This document shows positions 39,401-51,700 of a DNA stretch of 64,000 bases, piece after piece. Source of the stretch: Temnothorax longispinosus (lineage: Eukaryota; Arthropoda; Insecta; Hymenoptera; Formicidae); NCBI RefSeq assembly GCF_030848805.1, contig NC_092366.1, positions 7,741,224 to 7,805,223 on the forward strand. Direction: 5' to 3'. A program made the translations under genes and the position numbers. How positions within the stretch are numbered: position 1 is the first letter of the stretch; the number at the start of each line of letters is the position of its first letter. The notes below the pieces were generated by a model. That model saw only the letters and a list, made by a program, of their open reading frames with translations. It was not told the DNA's origin and made no database searches.

Positions 39401-42400
39401 GGTTGTTGGCGTATTTCTGCCATGTATTCGACGCCATCACCTCGTGCAGCTGACCGTCGTACCACACGTGTCGCACCTAAAATCGCGGAGAAGTTCGATC
39501 AAAGTAAAAATGTTTTAAAGATCGATGTGAAGGCTACAGAAGCATAACTTACATAAAAAAAGAACAGTATTGTATAATTCTCATTCGTTGCAAAAAAATA
39601 TCGAAAACGAATAATAGATAAAAAACACACAAGTAGACATTAATAATTTGGTTTTATAATATATGAATATATATTATAAAATAATGGGATAATAATTAAT
39701 TATAACTAAATAATAATAAATCATAATTATAAAAAGTAAATACATAAAATGTTACAATTATATGTATATGTGCACACGTTTGTAACAAAGTAACAAAAAA
39801 ATGCAAAAAAAAAACGGAAGAAACTAAATGCGAGCAGATCTACAAATAATATACTTCTGCAGTAGATTTTCGCAAGAGGAGAAACGGAATCGTACGGTCA
39901 TTTTATTTTGCGTGAGAGTGCCGGTCTTGTCGCTGCAGATAACAGCGGTACATTCCAAAGTCTCGACAGCCTCGAGATTCTTCACCGGACAATTCTTGCT
40001 GGCCATCTTCTTAGCGGTCAAGGTCAGACTGACCGTCATCGTGGCGATAATGCCCTCCGGCACGTTGGCCACGATAATGCCGATCAGAAATATCACTGAC
40101 AATGAGTCGATCCAGTCGTGGCCCATCACCATGGACATGATAAAGAACGAAACACCTAGGAAGATGGCCCAACACGAGATGAGTTTCATGAAGCGATGTA
40201 TCTACCTGGAGAGAGGCGTATTATAGGTGCGGCCGGCAATCTCGAAGTCAGCTTTGCCACTCTGCCCATCACTGTATGGTCACCACAGGCCACTACAACA
40301 CCCTTTCCGCTGCCTGTTAAGAAACAATTATGCTTAATGTAGCAACAATGTTGGTTACGATAGATTTGGCAACAATTTTTAATAACTGGATAAAAATTGT
40401 TTATTAAATCTAGATTTAAAAATCATTTAATATGCTTTTTAAAATAAGAAAATAAAATACTCAAATAATATATTTTTAAACATTATTAGAAATTAAACTA
40501 TAAATTACAGTTTGTACGAGAAATAGATTTCTTATATTATATTATAGAAAAGTATATGTCTGTCAAGTTAGCACCTCCCCCACAAAAAAACGGAATAACA
40601 CATATGTAGAAATTAAGTGCTCTTTATGTGCTAATTATGTGCTCTATTCGCGATTTTTGTGCTCAAGCAGTTTCGCGGGAAATCGCAATTGAAAGTAGGG
40701 GTGCTGGCTTAACGTAAGCTAGCACCCCCCTCATTAAAATTACATATAAAATAAAAAATTCAATATGCTAGAATTATGTGCTCTTTATGTGCTTTTAAAT
40801 GCCTTAAACAAAATTAGTCTATCTATAATAGTTTAAAAGATATACGCAAAAAAAGATCTACATACTACTGATATAAGATTAAAGTATCAGTTAAAATACA
40901 GAAAGCGAAATAATTATTGTCTTAAAATGTTTTTCGATTAATGTGTTCTCGAAATATGCACAATGAGATTTCCGTGCTCATCCCCTTCAGCCGGCCAGAA
41001 CGTTAGCACCCCATACGTACAAGAGTAAAGTACCAGTTAAAATATAGATAGCGAATTGGTTCTAGTCTTAAAATGTTCCTTAATTTATGTGCTTTCAAAA
41101 TATCCACAATGAGATTTCCGTGCTCATCCCCTTTAGCCGGCCAGAACGTTAGCACCCCATACGTACAAGAGTAAAGTACCAGTTAAAATATAGATAGCGA
41201 ATTGGTTCTAGTCTTAAAATGTTCCTCAATTTATATGCTTTTAAAATGTACAAAATAAGATTTTTGTGCTCATCTCTTTCGTCCGACAAACCTTCCTGAA
41301 AGTGAGCACCACTATACTTACAAGTGTAAAGTGCTTACTAACATAACAATTTTTGTTTCCAGCCTATTGATTATAAGCAGAAAATGTTTTATGAGCTTGT
41401 GGAATATGTATAATAAAATTTTAATGCTTTTTTTATGACAAAAATTATGAAAAAAAATCTACATTAATTAATTTTTTTACGAAAATGTTAGAATATCATT
41501 ATATTATAATTTTATTTTATAACTTTTATTTTATAATTTTTTTAAATCTAGTTATTCCTATACCTACAATATATGTAAGATTAATGGTAATTTGATGTTG
41601 ATTTTGCTATAAAGACAGAAACAATAGTTTACATAATTAAATCAGTTGAAATTGATCTGGTTAATGTATTGATTAAATTGTTTAATAAGACTTTTTTCAG
41701 AAAATTTTTTGAAATTAGTGTTTGTTGCATAAATATTGTTATATGTAAAATTATTAGCAAAACATAGGATAGTTATCAGTATCAAATATTTGATAGGGAG
41801 TAGATGGAAGTAGTACATACATGCAGGAATAGATAGGAAGAACTGTGGTATACAAGTAAAATAATTTTGTATATAAGTAATATAATTTTATTAATATTTA
41901 TAAAATTAAATATATGTGTTTATATACATTTTTAAAGTTATTTAATATGAGTTATGAGTAAGTATTGCAAAGTCGCTAAACGTTATGGAGAATTTTTCAC
42001 TAAGATTCTGAACAATATATAAATACTGAAATACATATAAGTAAACATATGTTTAACTAATTTTTAACATTCTCTTTCTAATCATAGAAACAAAATGTAA
42101 TTTTTAAAATTAGTTAATCTTTAGTAAAGTTTAATATGTATTTATATAGAATCTTTCGTGTATTGTTTTTTATGATGATATTACATGAATTAATAGTGCA
42201 GTTCACGCTACAATTGCGCGACTAATACTTGAAGGATATATTTGTTTTATGATATATAAAAAAATATGGTAATAGAATATTTACATATTACACATATAAT
42301 TGTGTTTATTAAAAAAAATTATATCAAAAAATTACATTGACGAAAAGAATTAATGTGATTATTATGCTTTTAAAACTTACACCAGACAAATCAATTTTAA

Positions 42401-45274
42401 TTATTAAAGATTTTAAGACTAGAACCAATTCGCTATCTATATTTTAACTGGTACTTTACTCTTGTACGTATGGGGTGCTAACGTTCTGGCCGGCTGAAGG
42501 GGATGAGCACGGAAATCTCATTGTGCATATTTTGAGAGCACATAAATTAAGGAACATTTTAAGACTAGAACCAATTCGCTATCTATATTTTAACTGGTAC
42601 TTTACTCTTGTACGTATGGGGTGCTAACGTTCTGGCCGGCTGAAGGGGATGAGCACGGAAATCTCATTGTGGATATTTTGAAAGCACATAAATTAAGGAA
42701 CATTTTAAGACTAGAACCAATTCGCTATCTATATTTTAACTGGTACTTTACTCTTGTACGTATGGGGTGCTAACGTTCTGGTTGGCTCAAGGGGATGAGC
42801 ACGGAAATCTCATTGTGGATATTTTGAAAGCACATAAATTAAGGAACATTTTAAGACTAGAACCAATTCGCTATCTATATTTTAACTGGTTCTTTACTCT
42901 TGTACGTATGGGGTGCTAACGTTCTGGTTGGCTCAAGGGGATGAGCACGGAAATCTCATTGTGCATATTTCGAGAACACATTAATCGAAAAACATTTTAA
43001 GACAATAATTATTTCGCTTTCTGTATTTTAACTGATACTTTAATCTTATATCAGTAGTATGTAGATCTTTTTTTGCGTATATCTTTTAAACTATTATAGA
43101 TAGACTAATTTTGTTTAAGGCATTTAAAAGCACATAAAGAGCACATAATTCTAGCATATTGAGTTTTTTATTTTATATGTAATTTTAATGAGGGGGGTGC
43201 TAGCTTACGTTAAGCCAGCACCCCCACTTTCAATTGCGATTTCCCGCGAAACTGCTCGAGCACAAAAATCGCGAATAGAGCACATAATTAGCACATAAAG
43301 AGCACTTAATTTCTACATATGTGTTATTCCGTTTTTTTGTGGGGGGGGGTGCTAACTTAACAGACATGAAAAGTTTTTATTTTTTTCTTTAAACAATGTG
43401 TACCTTCGACAACGTCTGTAGAAAAGAATACCATATTCTTCGCTTAAATAACACTTCCGGTTTGCGGAATATTAGTCGTTCGTATCAATGGTATCGACTC
43501 GCCCGTAATCGATGCATTATCGACCTTCAAACCTTCGTTAAAATAAAAAGAATAAATTTCTATAAGCTATAAAATCTAGAATTTTCATTATATTTTTACA
43601 AGATTTCCCTTTAAATACAACTTAAGTTTATTAATACCTTTACTACAATGCAAGTTGGAAATGTTATCTGATGCATGCCGGTACTAATTAACTTTTGATA
43701 AAATATTAATTTAATTATCCAAATCTAAAAATTCTAAAAAGAAAAAAAAATAAAATTGATCGCGGAGATGTAGAAGTTAAAAAATTTGGTCTTTTGTATT
43801 TCTTTTCGATGATGTATAATCTCGCGTTTATATTATTTTTCTCCGAATAATTCTTCTCTCATATCTTTCGACTTTCTTTCGACGAGAGATTGAACAAAGT
43901 GAGAAATCGTCGTAGATTTCAATCGCGAGGTCCGCGCGAGGAGAAAGGCTTGTTTTTTCCATTCTGAGGAAAACAAGAAGTCCACGCGTGATGCGGTGGC
44001 AGGACACACTTCACCTTGACATTCCAGGATCCTAATGTCAGCGGGCACCCGGTCGCCGGTCTCCAGCAGGACAATGTCCCCGGTCACCAGCTCGGTCGCC
44101 AGCAGCTCCTTTCTCTCGCCGTCTCGCAGAACCTTGACACGTTGCGGTACCATCTGCTGGAACGATTCCATGATGCGTGAGCTCTTGGAGTCTTGATAGT
44201 AACTGAACGCGCCGGTGATCACGATCAGCACAATCAGGACTACACCAAGCCAGAGGTGATCCTCGGAAGCCTCGCCGTAAGTCTCCAACTCCAAGAAGTA
44301 GTTGTCGAAGCACAAAATGGCTCCTACCTGGAAGTTAAATATATTTTAATGAGTTCTTTAAAAAATGGAAAAATCTTTACATTAACATATCTATATGTAA
44401 TTATTTAATTGATCTACTTCTTTTGTATTTATTTGATCATTAATTTTTAACTTAAACACATGCAATATAGCTATATATATGACAGTAAGAAAATAAAAAA
44501 ATAAAGTTTAAAAAAATAAACTTACTTGATCTATAAAAATAAATGTCAGCTTAAAATTAATATAATCTTAGAAATAATGGATAGATATAATTAATGCTGA
44601 TACAAAAAATTCAAAATTTGAACCTTATATTATTAACTAACTTCATATTATATTATTATATATTTAAAACCTAAAATTATATAGAATTAAAGAATAAATA
44701 AACAATTTATCAAAATTAAATAAAAATACATTCTCGCGACTGTAAACTCGTACAAAGAATTGTATAGTGAAATAATACATGCATTTTATTTTCTTTTTCT
44801 TCTCTTTCTCTTTTTGTCTAATTTGACTATAAGGCCCAGTTTTTTTCTTTGAGATATTTAACGTGACGTCAACCTTTGTAGAAGGGTCTTTTTGTAAGTT
44901 ATATGACACTTAACTTAAAAAAATACCTGAATATTAACATTCTTTTCAAAATGCATGTAGTGTAATAGGAAAAGATCAAATCATTCAAAAATTGCTAGGT
45001 ATACCCATATGAGCAAGGAAAATCCTCCGCAGCATCGATGCAAGATCTTCTGAATCTTCAAAGTTCTTTTCGGCGGAGTCAGGGCGTTTGGGCCCTGATC
45101 TCGTAGGCGATTTTTCGCAACGGTCGTATTAGATAAACCCCGTTCAAGATCCACCTGTAAACTTTGCAGTAGATCCCCCGCCGATTTAACGTGCACGTCC
45201 TTATCGATATCCTGACGAAGAGCGTCCAGATCGCGATTGCGTTGCTGTTGCGCTTTACGCAAAAATCGCCACAT
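36451..45274 (-). pseudogene. Na+/K+-ATPase alpha-subunit paralogue, disrupted
   Basis: A P-type ATPase of the Na+/K+ pump alpha family, traced as nine exons with GT/AG borders: 45005-45274, 44015-44327, 43404-43532, 39896-40313, 39207-39476, 38623-38930, 37812-38234, 37352-37639 and 36451-37020. Conserved features include GPNALTPPK near the N-terminus, ADIRILECQG, an intact phosphorylation site CSDKTGTLTQNKMT, KGAPERVLERC, MVTGDHP, VTGDGVNDSPALKKAD, and the C-terminal CKTRRN and GGWWDRETSY. Breaks include in-frame stops at 43444-43446, 40202-40204, 38112-38114 and 37563-37565. Reading-frame shifts occur in exon 4, exon 6 (before FKGAPER), exon 7, the end of exon 8 and the start of exon 9. 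Introns are kept, so this arose by DNA duplication, not retroposition. A 2.8 kb foldback element occupies the intron between exons 3 and 4. The N-terminus may be incomplete. It diverges too much from the standard alpha subunit to be the main housekeeping copy. Confidence 0.88.
40547..43374. mobile_element. Foldback-type element with long tandem-repeat inverted arms
   Basis: About 2.8 kb bounded by a 7-bp direct repeat GAAAAGT (40547-40553 and 43368-43374). The termini are inverted copies starting ATGTCTGT-AAGTTAGCACC. The arms are long (left about 40,554-41,350; right about 42,410-43,367), and their inner parts are built from tandem 146-bp units containing GGGGTGCTAACGTTCTGG. The right arm has four units (starting 42471, 42617, 42763, 42909). 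The left arm has two good units and one decayed unit in the opposite orientation. The centre (about 41,350-42,400) is AT-rich without a transposase. Long, internally repetitive arms and a 7-bp duplication resemble Foldback/Galileo elements of the P superfamily. It lies in an intron of the sodium-pump pseudogene. Confidence 0.85.
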
Positions 45275-45687
45275 TTTTCAATACGCTAGTAGAATTACTT
45301 ATAATAAATAAGTGACATTTTCAAAATCTAAAAAAGTATATGAAAGGTATTCAAAATTAAAATGTGCATCTTTTTCGTAAAAAAAAGACGTGTCATAAAC
45401 AGACACGCGTGTGAAGTTAAATCGTAATAAGGACTTGATCTTGATAATCGGTGTTTGTTTTCCATTGTCATTTTCTGCGATCGATTGTTGATGCGCTAAA
45501 TCGGCTAAATGCATGGTAGGAAGGAAAAAAAGAAAACAAGAGAACCTTTTTTACTTTTTTTCTCTTTTATTAGAAATTACGGTCTACAATTATCACACAG
45601 CTAGCAGAAAGCTTTTAAAATAAGACGTCTTAAAAACGTTTAAAAGATATTAAAAGATATGTCACAATCTGAAAAATTATGTCTTTT

Positions 45688-46187
45688 NNNNNNNNNNNNN
45701 NNNNNNNNNNNNNNNNNNNNNNNNNNNNNNNNNNNNNNNNNNNNNNNNNNNNNNNNNNNNNNNNNNNNNNNNNNNNNNNNNNNNNNNNNNNNNNNNNNNN
45801 NNNNNNNNNNNNNNNNNNNNNNNNNNNNNNNNNNNNNNNNNNNNNNNNNNNNNNNNNNNNNNNNNNNNNNNNNNNNNNNNNNNNNNNNNNNNNNNNNNNN
45901 NNNNNNNNNNNNNNNNNNNNNNNNNNNNNNNNNNNNNNNNNNNNNNNNNNNNNNNNNNNNNNNNNNNNNNNNNNNNNNNNNNNNNNNNNNNNNNNNNNNN
46001 NNNNNNNNNNNNNNNNNNNNNNNNNNNNNNNNNNNNNNNNNNNNNNNNNNNNNNNNNNNNNNNNNNNNNNNNNNNNNNNNNNNNNNNNNNNNNNNNNNNN
46101 NNNNNNNNNNNNNNNNNNNNNNNNNNNNNNNNNNNNNNNNNNNNNNNNNNNNNNNNNNNNNNNNNNNNNNNNNNNNNNNNNNNNNNN
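45688..46187. other. Assembly gap (500 N)
   Basis: Exactly 500 N characters. A round number of this size usually means a placeholder of unknown true length. Open frames crossing it have no meaning. Confidence 0.99.
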
Positions 46188-46430
46188 TAGCTATAGCTGG
46201 AATGTTCAATGCAATATTTCTTCACATTTAAAATATACAAAAATTAACAAAACGAAACATTGTTCAAAATTTGCTTCAATTTATGAATAACATATATATT
46301 ATTATAATAGATTTATATCTTTTGCAATTTTTTACATACTTTAAAATTGTCATTTAATAAAACTGTCTTAATTCTATTTAAAATAGACGCGGGTTTTTTT
46401 TTTAATCCTATCTTTCTTTCAATTTGCTGT

Positions 46431-46787
46431 TACTACGTTTACGCGAGCGTTACTTCTGTAGTAACTTATGATAATTCACCCGTTTACGCGCGGAGTAAAT
46501 TATCGTAATTCGTAAGTTACTACAAAATCCTGTTTACGCAAAGAAAAATCCCGTTTACGCGAAGGAATTATCGTAAGTTACTACAGAAGTAACGCTCGCG
46601 TAAACGTAGTATGTAGCTCAATTAATTTTTTACTATTACTACGTTTACGCGACCGTTCTTCTGTATACCTATAGTAACTTACAATAATTCGCGTAAACGG
46701 GATTTAGTAACTTACGATAATTTACTCCGCGTAAACGAGTAATATATCGTACAAATTACTACAGAAGTAACGCTCGCATAAACGTAT
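46431..46787. repeat. Pair of GTTTACGCG-rich palindromic repeats
   Basis: Two adjacent inverted-repeat units. Unit 1 (46431-46611) has terminal arms of about 35 bases beginning TACTACGTTTACGCGAGCG and ending with the reverse complement. Unit 2 (46637-46787) has diverged arms of the same type. The insides also carry repeated GTTTACGCG and TAAGTTACTA motifs in both orientations. No coding potential. They may be tandem copies of one small MITE. Confidence 0.8.
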
Positions 46788-47644
46788 ATATATGGGTCTA
46801 AAAATAATTCATTTTGATTGTATTACTCTTTTCCTTTTTGTACTATATTTTTTCCTATAAAGCCTTAATGTGTATATAGCAATATTATTTTATTTATATG
46901 CAAAAAAGAAAAAAAGAATAATCAACAAGTTCAAAGAGCGCAAAAAGAAGAATACCCAACTCCCAACTCTCTCAAGCCTCTAACATCTCGTCAAATCAAA
47001 GGCTTCAACGAGGCAACGAGGATAGACGCGCCATCTCTCCACGAAGAGTCGCACTAAACTCGTCATACCAATCGGCGCCAAACGCGTTCCCCACTTCACC
47101 GACTGCGCGGCTTGTTCGCGCCACGTGTCATCCGAGCGATGTTTGCTCCGGCGCCACTGTGCAAAAGCTGACGACAGCGTCTTCTCCACGCAGCGGAGAC
47201 GACGCGCGCTTGGCCAGCCTGTTCCACGTTCTTCCGCCATTATAAAGCGCCGTGACGGCGTACCCGCTATTCCCCGGTGAGAAGAGGCGACGTTCCACGA
47301 CGCTTACCGACGCTCGGCGTCGTCGAGCGAGTGAGCGAGCGAGCCAAGCGAAGCGGGCGAGCGAGCAACTAACGAGTGACTAGTGAGTCGAAGTAGCAGC
47401 CGCGCGAGTTGTCCGGCGGATTTCGTACGCGGATCGGATCCCGGTGGTCGGGCGGCAGCAGAGTTGCTCCGCCGGAGTAGTTAATCGTAATCGCGCGGCG
47501 GTTGCCAAGCGGGACGAGCATCGTGCGTGAGCGCGAGAAGCAGATCAGAACACGCTACCGCGAAGAGGAAGAGGAAGAGGAGGAAGAGGAAGAGGAAGAG
47601 GAGGAAGAAGAGGAAGGAGGCGAAAAGAGACGCCGGCAGACGGA
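46788..47644 (+). promoter_or_regulatory. Upstream region and 5' UTR of the zinc-finger gene
   Basis: GC content rises sharply from about 46,990. TATAAAG lies at 47,242-47,248, and the sequence between it and the ATG at 47645 is GC-rich, with GAGCGAGC repeats and a purine-rich (GAGGAA)n stretch at about 47,562-47,620. This probably holds the promoter and 5' UTR. An 86-codon frame on the minus strand (47240-46980) has no recognisable domain and I do not call it. Confidence 0.4.
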
Positions 47645-48723
47645 ATGGAGAACAGGCCGACGCCGCTGCGCTCGCGGCGCGTCTGCCGTTTCTGCTTGTC
47701 GGACTCGGAGCCGCTGAGCTTCATCTACGAGCGCGACCCCAACAAGCCGTTCCAGGTGCCGCTCGCGCTGCAAATCATGTCCTGCGTCGCCATCGAGGTG
47801 AGTCCCCCCCCCCCGGCCGCTAACGATATACCCTCAAACGGGTCGTCGGCGGCATCGACCGCCGGAGCGCGGTGGCTCCGACACCGCTGGAGTTCCTCTC
47901 GCGGGTAACATGCACTCGGCGCGACTCGCGCGTCTCGCGCGGAGTTCTCGGCTTGCCTCTCCGTTCGCGCAGCGGGAATTTGATTAGGAGGCGGAAGGGG
48001 CAGGTGCGGGCTACCGAGGGGTGCTTTTGTTGTGTCGCGGAGCAAGTTGATATACGGCGGTATGACCGCGCGGCGACATCGGTAATATAGACGGTGATAT
48101 TGCCGGATGCGGATTTCGGCGTCGCGGTTCCGGTGGTCGCGTAGAGATGACGTTCGATTGACAATTGCATTTCCCGCCGGATTTCTCTTTCTCACCCGGA
48201 GCCCCGGAATTTTCGGAGCATGACGACAGTTTATTTTAAATTTTAATAAATGAACGGTTTAAATAAAAAATAATTTATTTCAGTCTGTCTTATAAAGTAA
48301 AATCGATTTTGTCCAACGATTTGTTTGATGGAGTATTTTATTCGTTCGTATAATCGTATATACGTTTGCTTTAATATTTATCGCGTCTTTCCGCATTTAA
48401 ATGGAAACGGAAACTTACGCGATACATAGAAAATTGAATGCATGTCGATGCATGTATTATATGTCAAATTCTATTTAAACGGAAGTCCTATAAAAATATA
48501 GGGATATTATACATAAGTGAATAAAAAAAAGGAATCTATATTCCATTCTTTGAATATTAGATAAGAAATAATATTTATGCTTTATTTTTCTATTATTGCT
48601 TTTTTAAATTAAATATATATATTTTTATGTTGTTTTATATTTTATTTATAAAATGAAAGAGATTAATTAATGTTCAACTACTCACATATTTTTTGCATTT
48701 TATTTTTTGATACATAGATATAG

Positions 48724-48777
<54 letters not shown>

Positions 48778-51700
48778 TGTATTAAATTGGATTTTGTTTC
48801 TAGATTTTTATTACGCTATGTGTTATGTCAAATTTTATTTAAATGGAAGTCTTATAAAAATATAGGGGTATTATACATAAGTAAATAAAAAAAAGAATCT
48901 GATATATGTTCCATTCTTTGAATATTATATAATAAAATAATGTTTATCTCGGTTTATGCTCTATTTTTCCATTATTGCTTTTTTTATTAAATCTATATAT
49001 TTTTATTTATATATTCCATATTTTATTTAGATGTGATATATATGGATATATTTCATTATTTCTTACATTTTTCCAAATAAAGCATCTGAACCAATAAAGT
49101 TTTAAATTACATACACACCTACAAAATTATATAATATAATAATACATATATTTACTTACTATTCATACGTACTTATAGTGTTTTATATCATTTAAATAAA
49201 CATAAATAATTTACAAGATTTATAGTTATATTTACCTTTGAATTTATAAAACTTTGCAAAGTCGAAGATTATATGAATCCAACGAAACCTCTCCTGCAAC
49301 TCCTGAATGTCCAACGCCGAAGAAACTCCTTTCCGGAACCCCAACTGCTGAGCACGTCGCTAACGATCCACCGCGTCTTGTTCTCGATAGGTGTACGCCG
49401 CGGACGGGATGCCGCAGATGCTCTGCAACATGTGTCGCTGGAATCTGGACCGCTCGTACAAATTCAAGCTGCAATGCAAGAAGGCCGACGAAGCATTGAG
49501 GGACTATCCCCTGTCTGGAGTGTTGCCGAGACCCTTTCCGCCCCTCCCCACCGATCCACCGACGGATATCAGCAATAAGAGATCTGCCGAGAGATCGCAG
49601 AATGAGGTTTCTAAGAAGCAACGTACCTTTGATAACGACAGCAGAGACACCAGAGAGAGACGTGAGACCAGAGAAAGGGAGAGGGAGAGGGAAAGAGAGC
49701 GTCAAAACGAAAAGCAGAGAGAGAAGGCCAGCGAGCATCTATATGAAGAGGAACAGGACGGAGGCAGCGAGGGTGACCAGGAAGTGAGCAACATCAAGGA
49801 GGACAGGAAATTAGAACCAGGAGAGATCAGAGTGCATGCATGCGATCAATGCGAACGCACGTTTCCCTTGCGTCAGGCTCTCTTGTTGCACATTCAGCGC
49901 GGGCACCGCGACCGCAATTACAAGTGCACCGAGTGCGATCGGCACTTCTTCACCAAGTACGACTTAGGCAAGCACATGAGCACGCACTCGGATGAAAAAC
50001 CGTACTCGTGCTCGATCTGCCAGAAGCAGTTCTCGCGGTTGAATCTACTTCAACGTCACGAGAAGGTACATAGGGATGAAACGCGGTACGCCTGCCAGCA
50101 CTGCGACCGCGAGTTCTTCACCACGGAAGAGCTCGAGAAGCACGAGGACTCGGTGCACAAGAAGGAGAAGCCGTTTCAGTGCAACATCTGCAACAAGCGC
50201 TTCCAATACAAGCAGGGTCTGGAACGGCACGAGGTGCTGCATAATGAAGATAAGACGTTCGTGTGCGATTACTGCAAGGAGGCCTTCCATACCAGTACGA
50301 AACTGGCCCGTCACCTGTCTACTCACGCTGGTCATCGGCCGTACATGTGTAAATTATGTCCGCGCACGTTTCTACTGTCGCATCATTTGACCAGACATAT
50401 GCGTACGCATTCGGTGGAAAAGCGCCACGTTTGCGAGGACTGCGGCAAGGCGTTCAAGCGTAAGGAAAGTCTGGAGGTGCACCAGTTGACGCATACGAAA
50501 CGCACGGGGATGGGCCTTACTTGCGACGTTTGTCAAGAATCTTGTCGCAATCGTGCCGATTATGTTACTCATATCAAGCAGCATATTGAGGCAGGTGAAA
50601 AAATGGGCCCGGACGGCTTGCAGCCCGACACCAAGAAGAATCTTGAATTGGATTCTGATGAGGAGGAAGAGGAGGAGGATCAGTATTCTGACGGGGATGA
50701 TGATTATGAGCCACCGGCGTACATTGTGAAGAAGTTGCCGAAACCGCCGAAGCCGCCGAAGCCCTCGGAGAGTGAAGAGGAGGAGGAGGAAGAAGAGGAG
50801 GGAGAAGACAAGGAGGAGAAACCCGAGAAACCAGAGAAGGAGGAACGCAAGGTGGTATACGTGCGTGGCAAAGATGGCAATATGGTGAAAAAGACCATTA
50901 AGACGCTGATGCCCATCCAGCGTCGCGACGTTCAAGAGCAGAAGGTCACGAAACAAACCACTCCGACCAGCTCCGCTTCTCAAAGCAGCTCGAAAGGCTC
51001 CGCGTCGTCACAGATTAAGGATGAAAGCTCCAAGAGTGGCCGTGTGGATGAGACTGAGGCGCAGGTGCAGAAGATCGTCGCTTCGGTGTTTAAGGAACAC
51101 AAGATCCCGCTGAAGCACCAGCAGAACCCCGGCCAGGATCAGTCTAAGGAGTCGCTAGCACCTGTAACGAGATCCCAGAGCGCTTCCCAGGAAAGTCACA
51201 AGGACGGCGACAAGGCAGAGACCCCGGCACCCGCTCCGAAGGCTGTCAACACCGTCAAGGTGATTAAAAGAATTGTGCTGAGAAAATCGGCAGGAGGCAG
51301 CAACGAAGGGACGGCAGTTAGTACACCCGTTGTCAAGGAAGGGGACATCTCTCTGAGCAGCACTCCCGGCTCGCATAAAGTCAAGCGAGTGATCGTTCGT
51401 AGAATTATCCGCCAGGGTGACACTACTCGCGAAGTTATCATGAATCCGGACGGTACCGCGATAGATCCCGCGGAGCTGGCGAAACTGCCGACCGGCAACG
51501 TGGTGAAGCGAGTGGTGGTGAAGCGACCGCTCGACAAGAGTCAGAACCTGGTACAGGCGGTGTTGCAGTCCGCGGAACAACGTCAGAAAGCAGAGGACGC
51601 TGTTTTGAACGAGAAATTCGAACTGAAGACCTTGGCGTCGTCCAGCAGTGGCACGCCGAAGAGCACCACTGTGGCCGCTCCGCAAAAGACGCAAGTGGTC

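Noticed and set aside
36451..45274. Functional Na+/K+-ATPase alpha gene
   Set aside because: Stops and frameshifts in several exons cannot be removed by choosing other nearby splice sites while keeping the conserved protein alignment.
45640..46290. Open frames crossing the N run on both strands
   Set aside because: They exist only because unknown bases give no stop codons.
46980..47240. 86-codon minus-strand frame upstream of the zinc-finger gene
   Set aside because: It lies in a GC-rich promoter-like region where stops are rare; no domain or splice context supports it.
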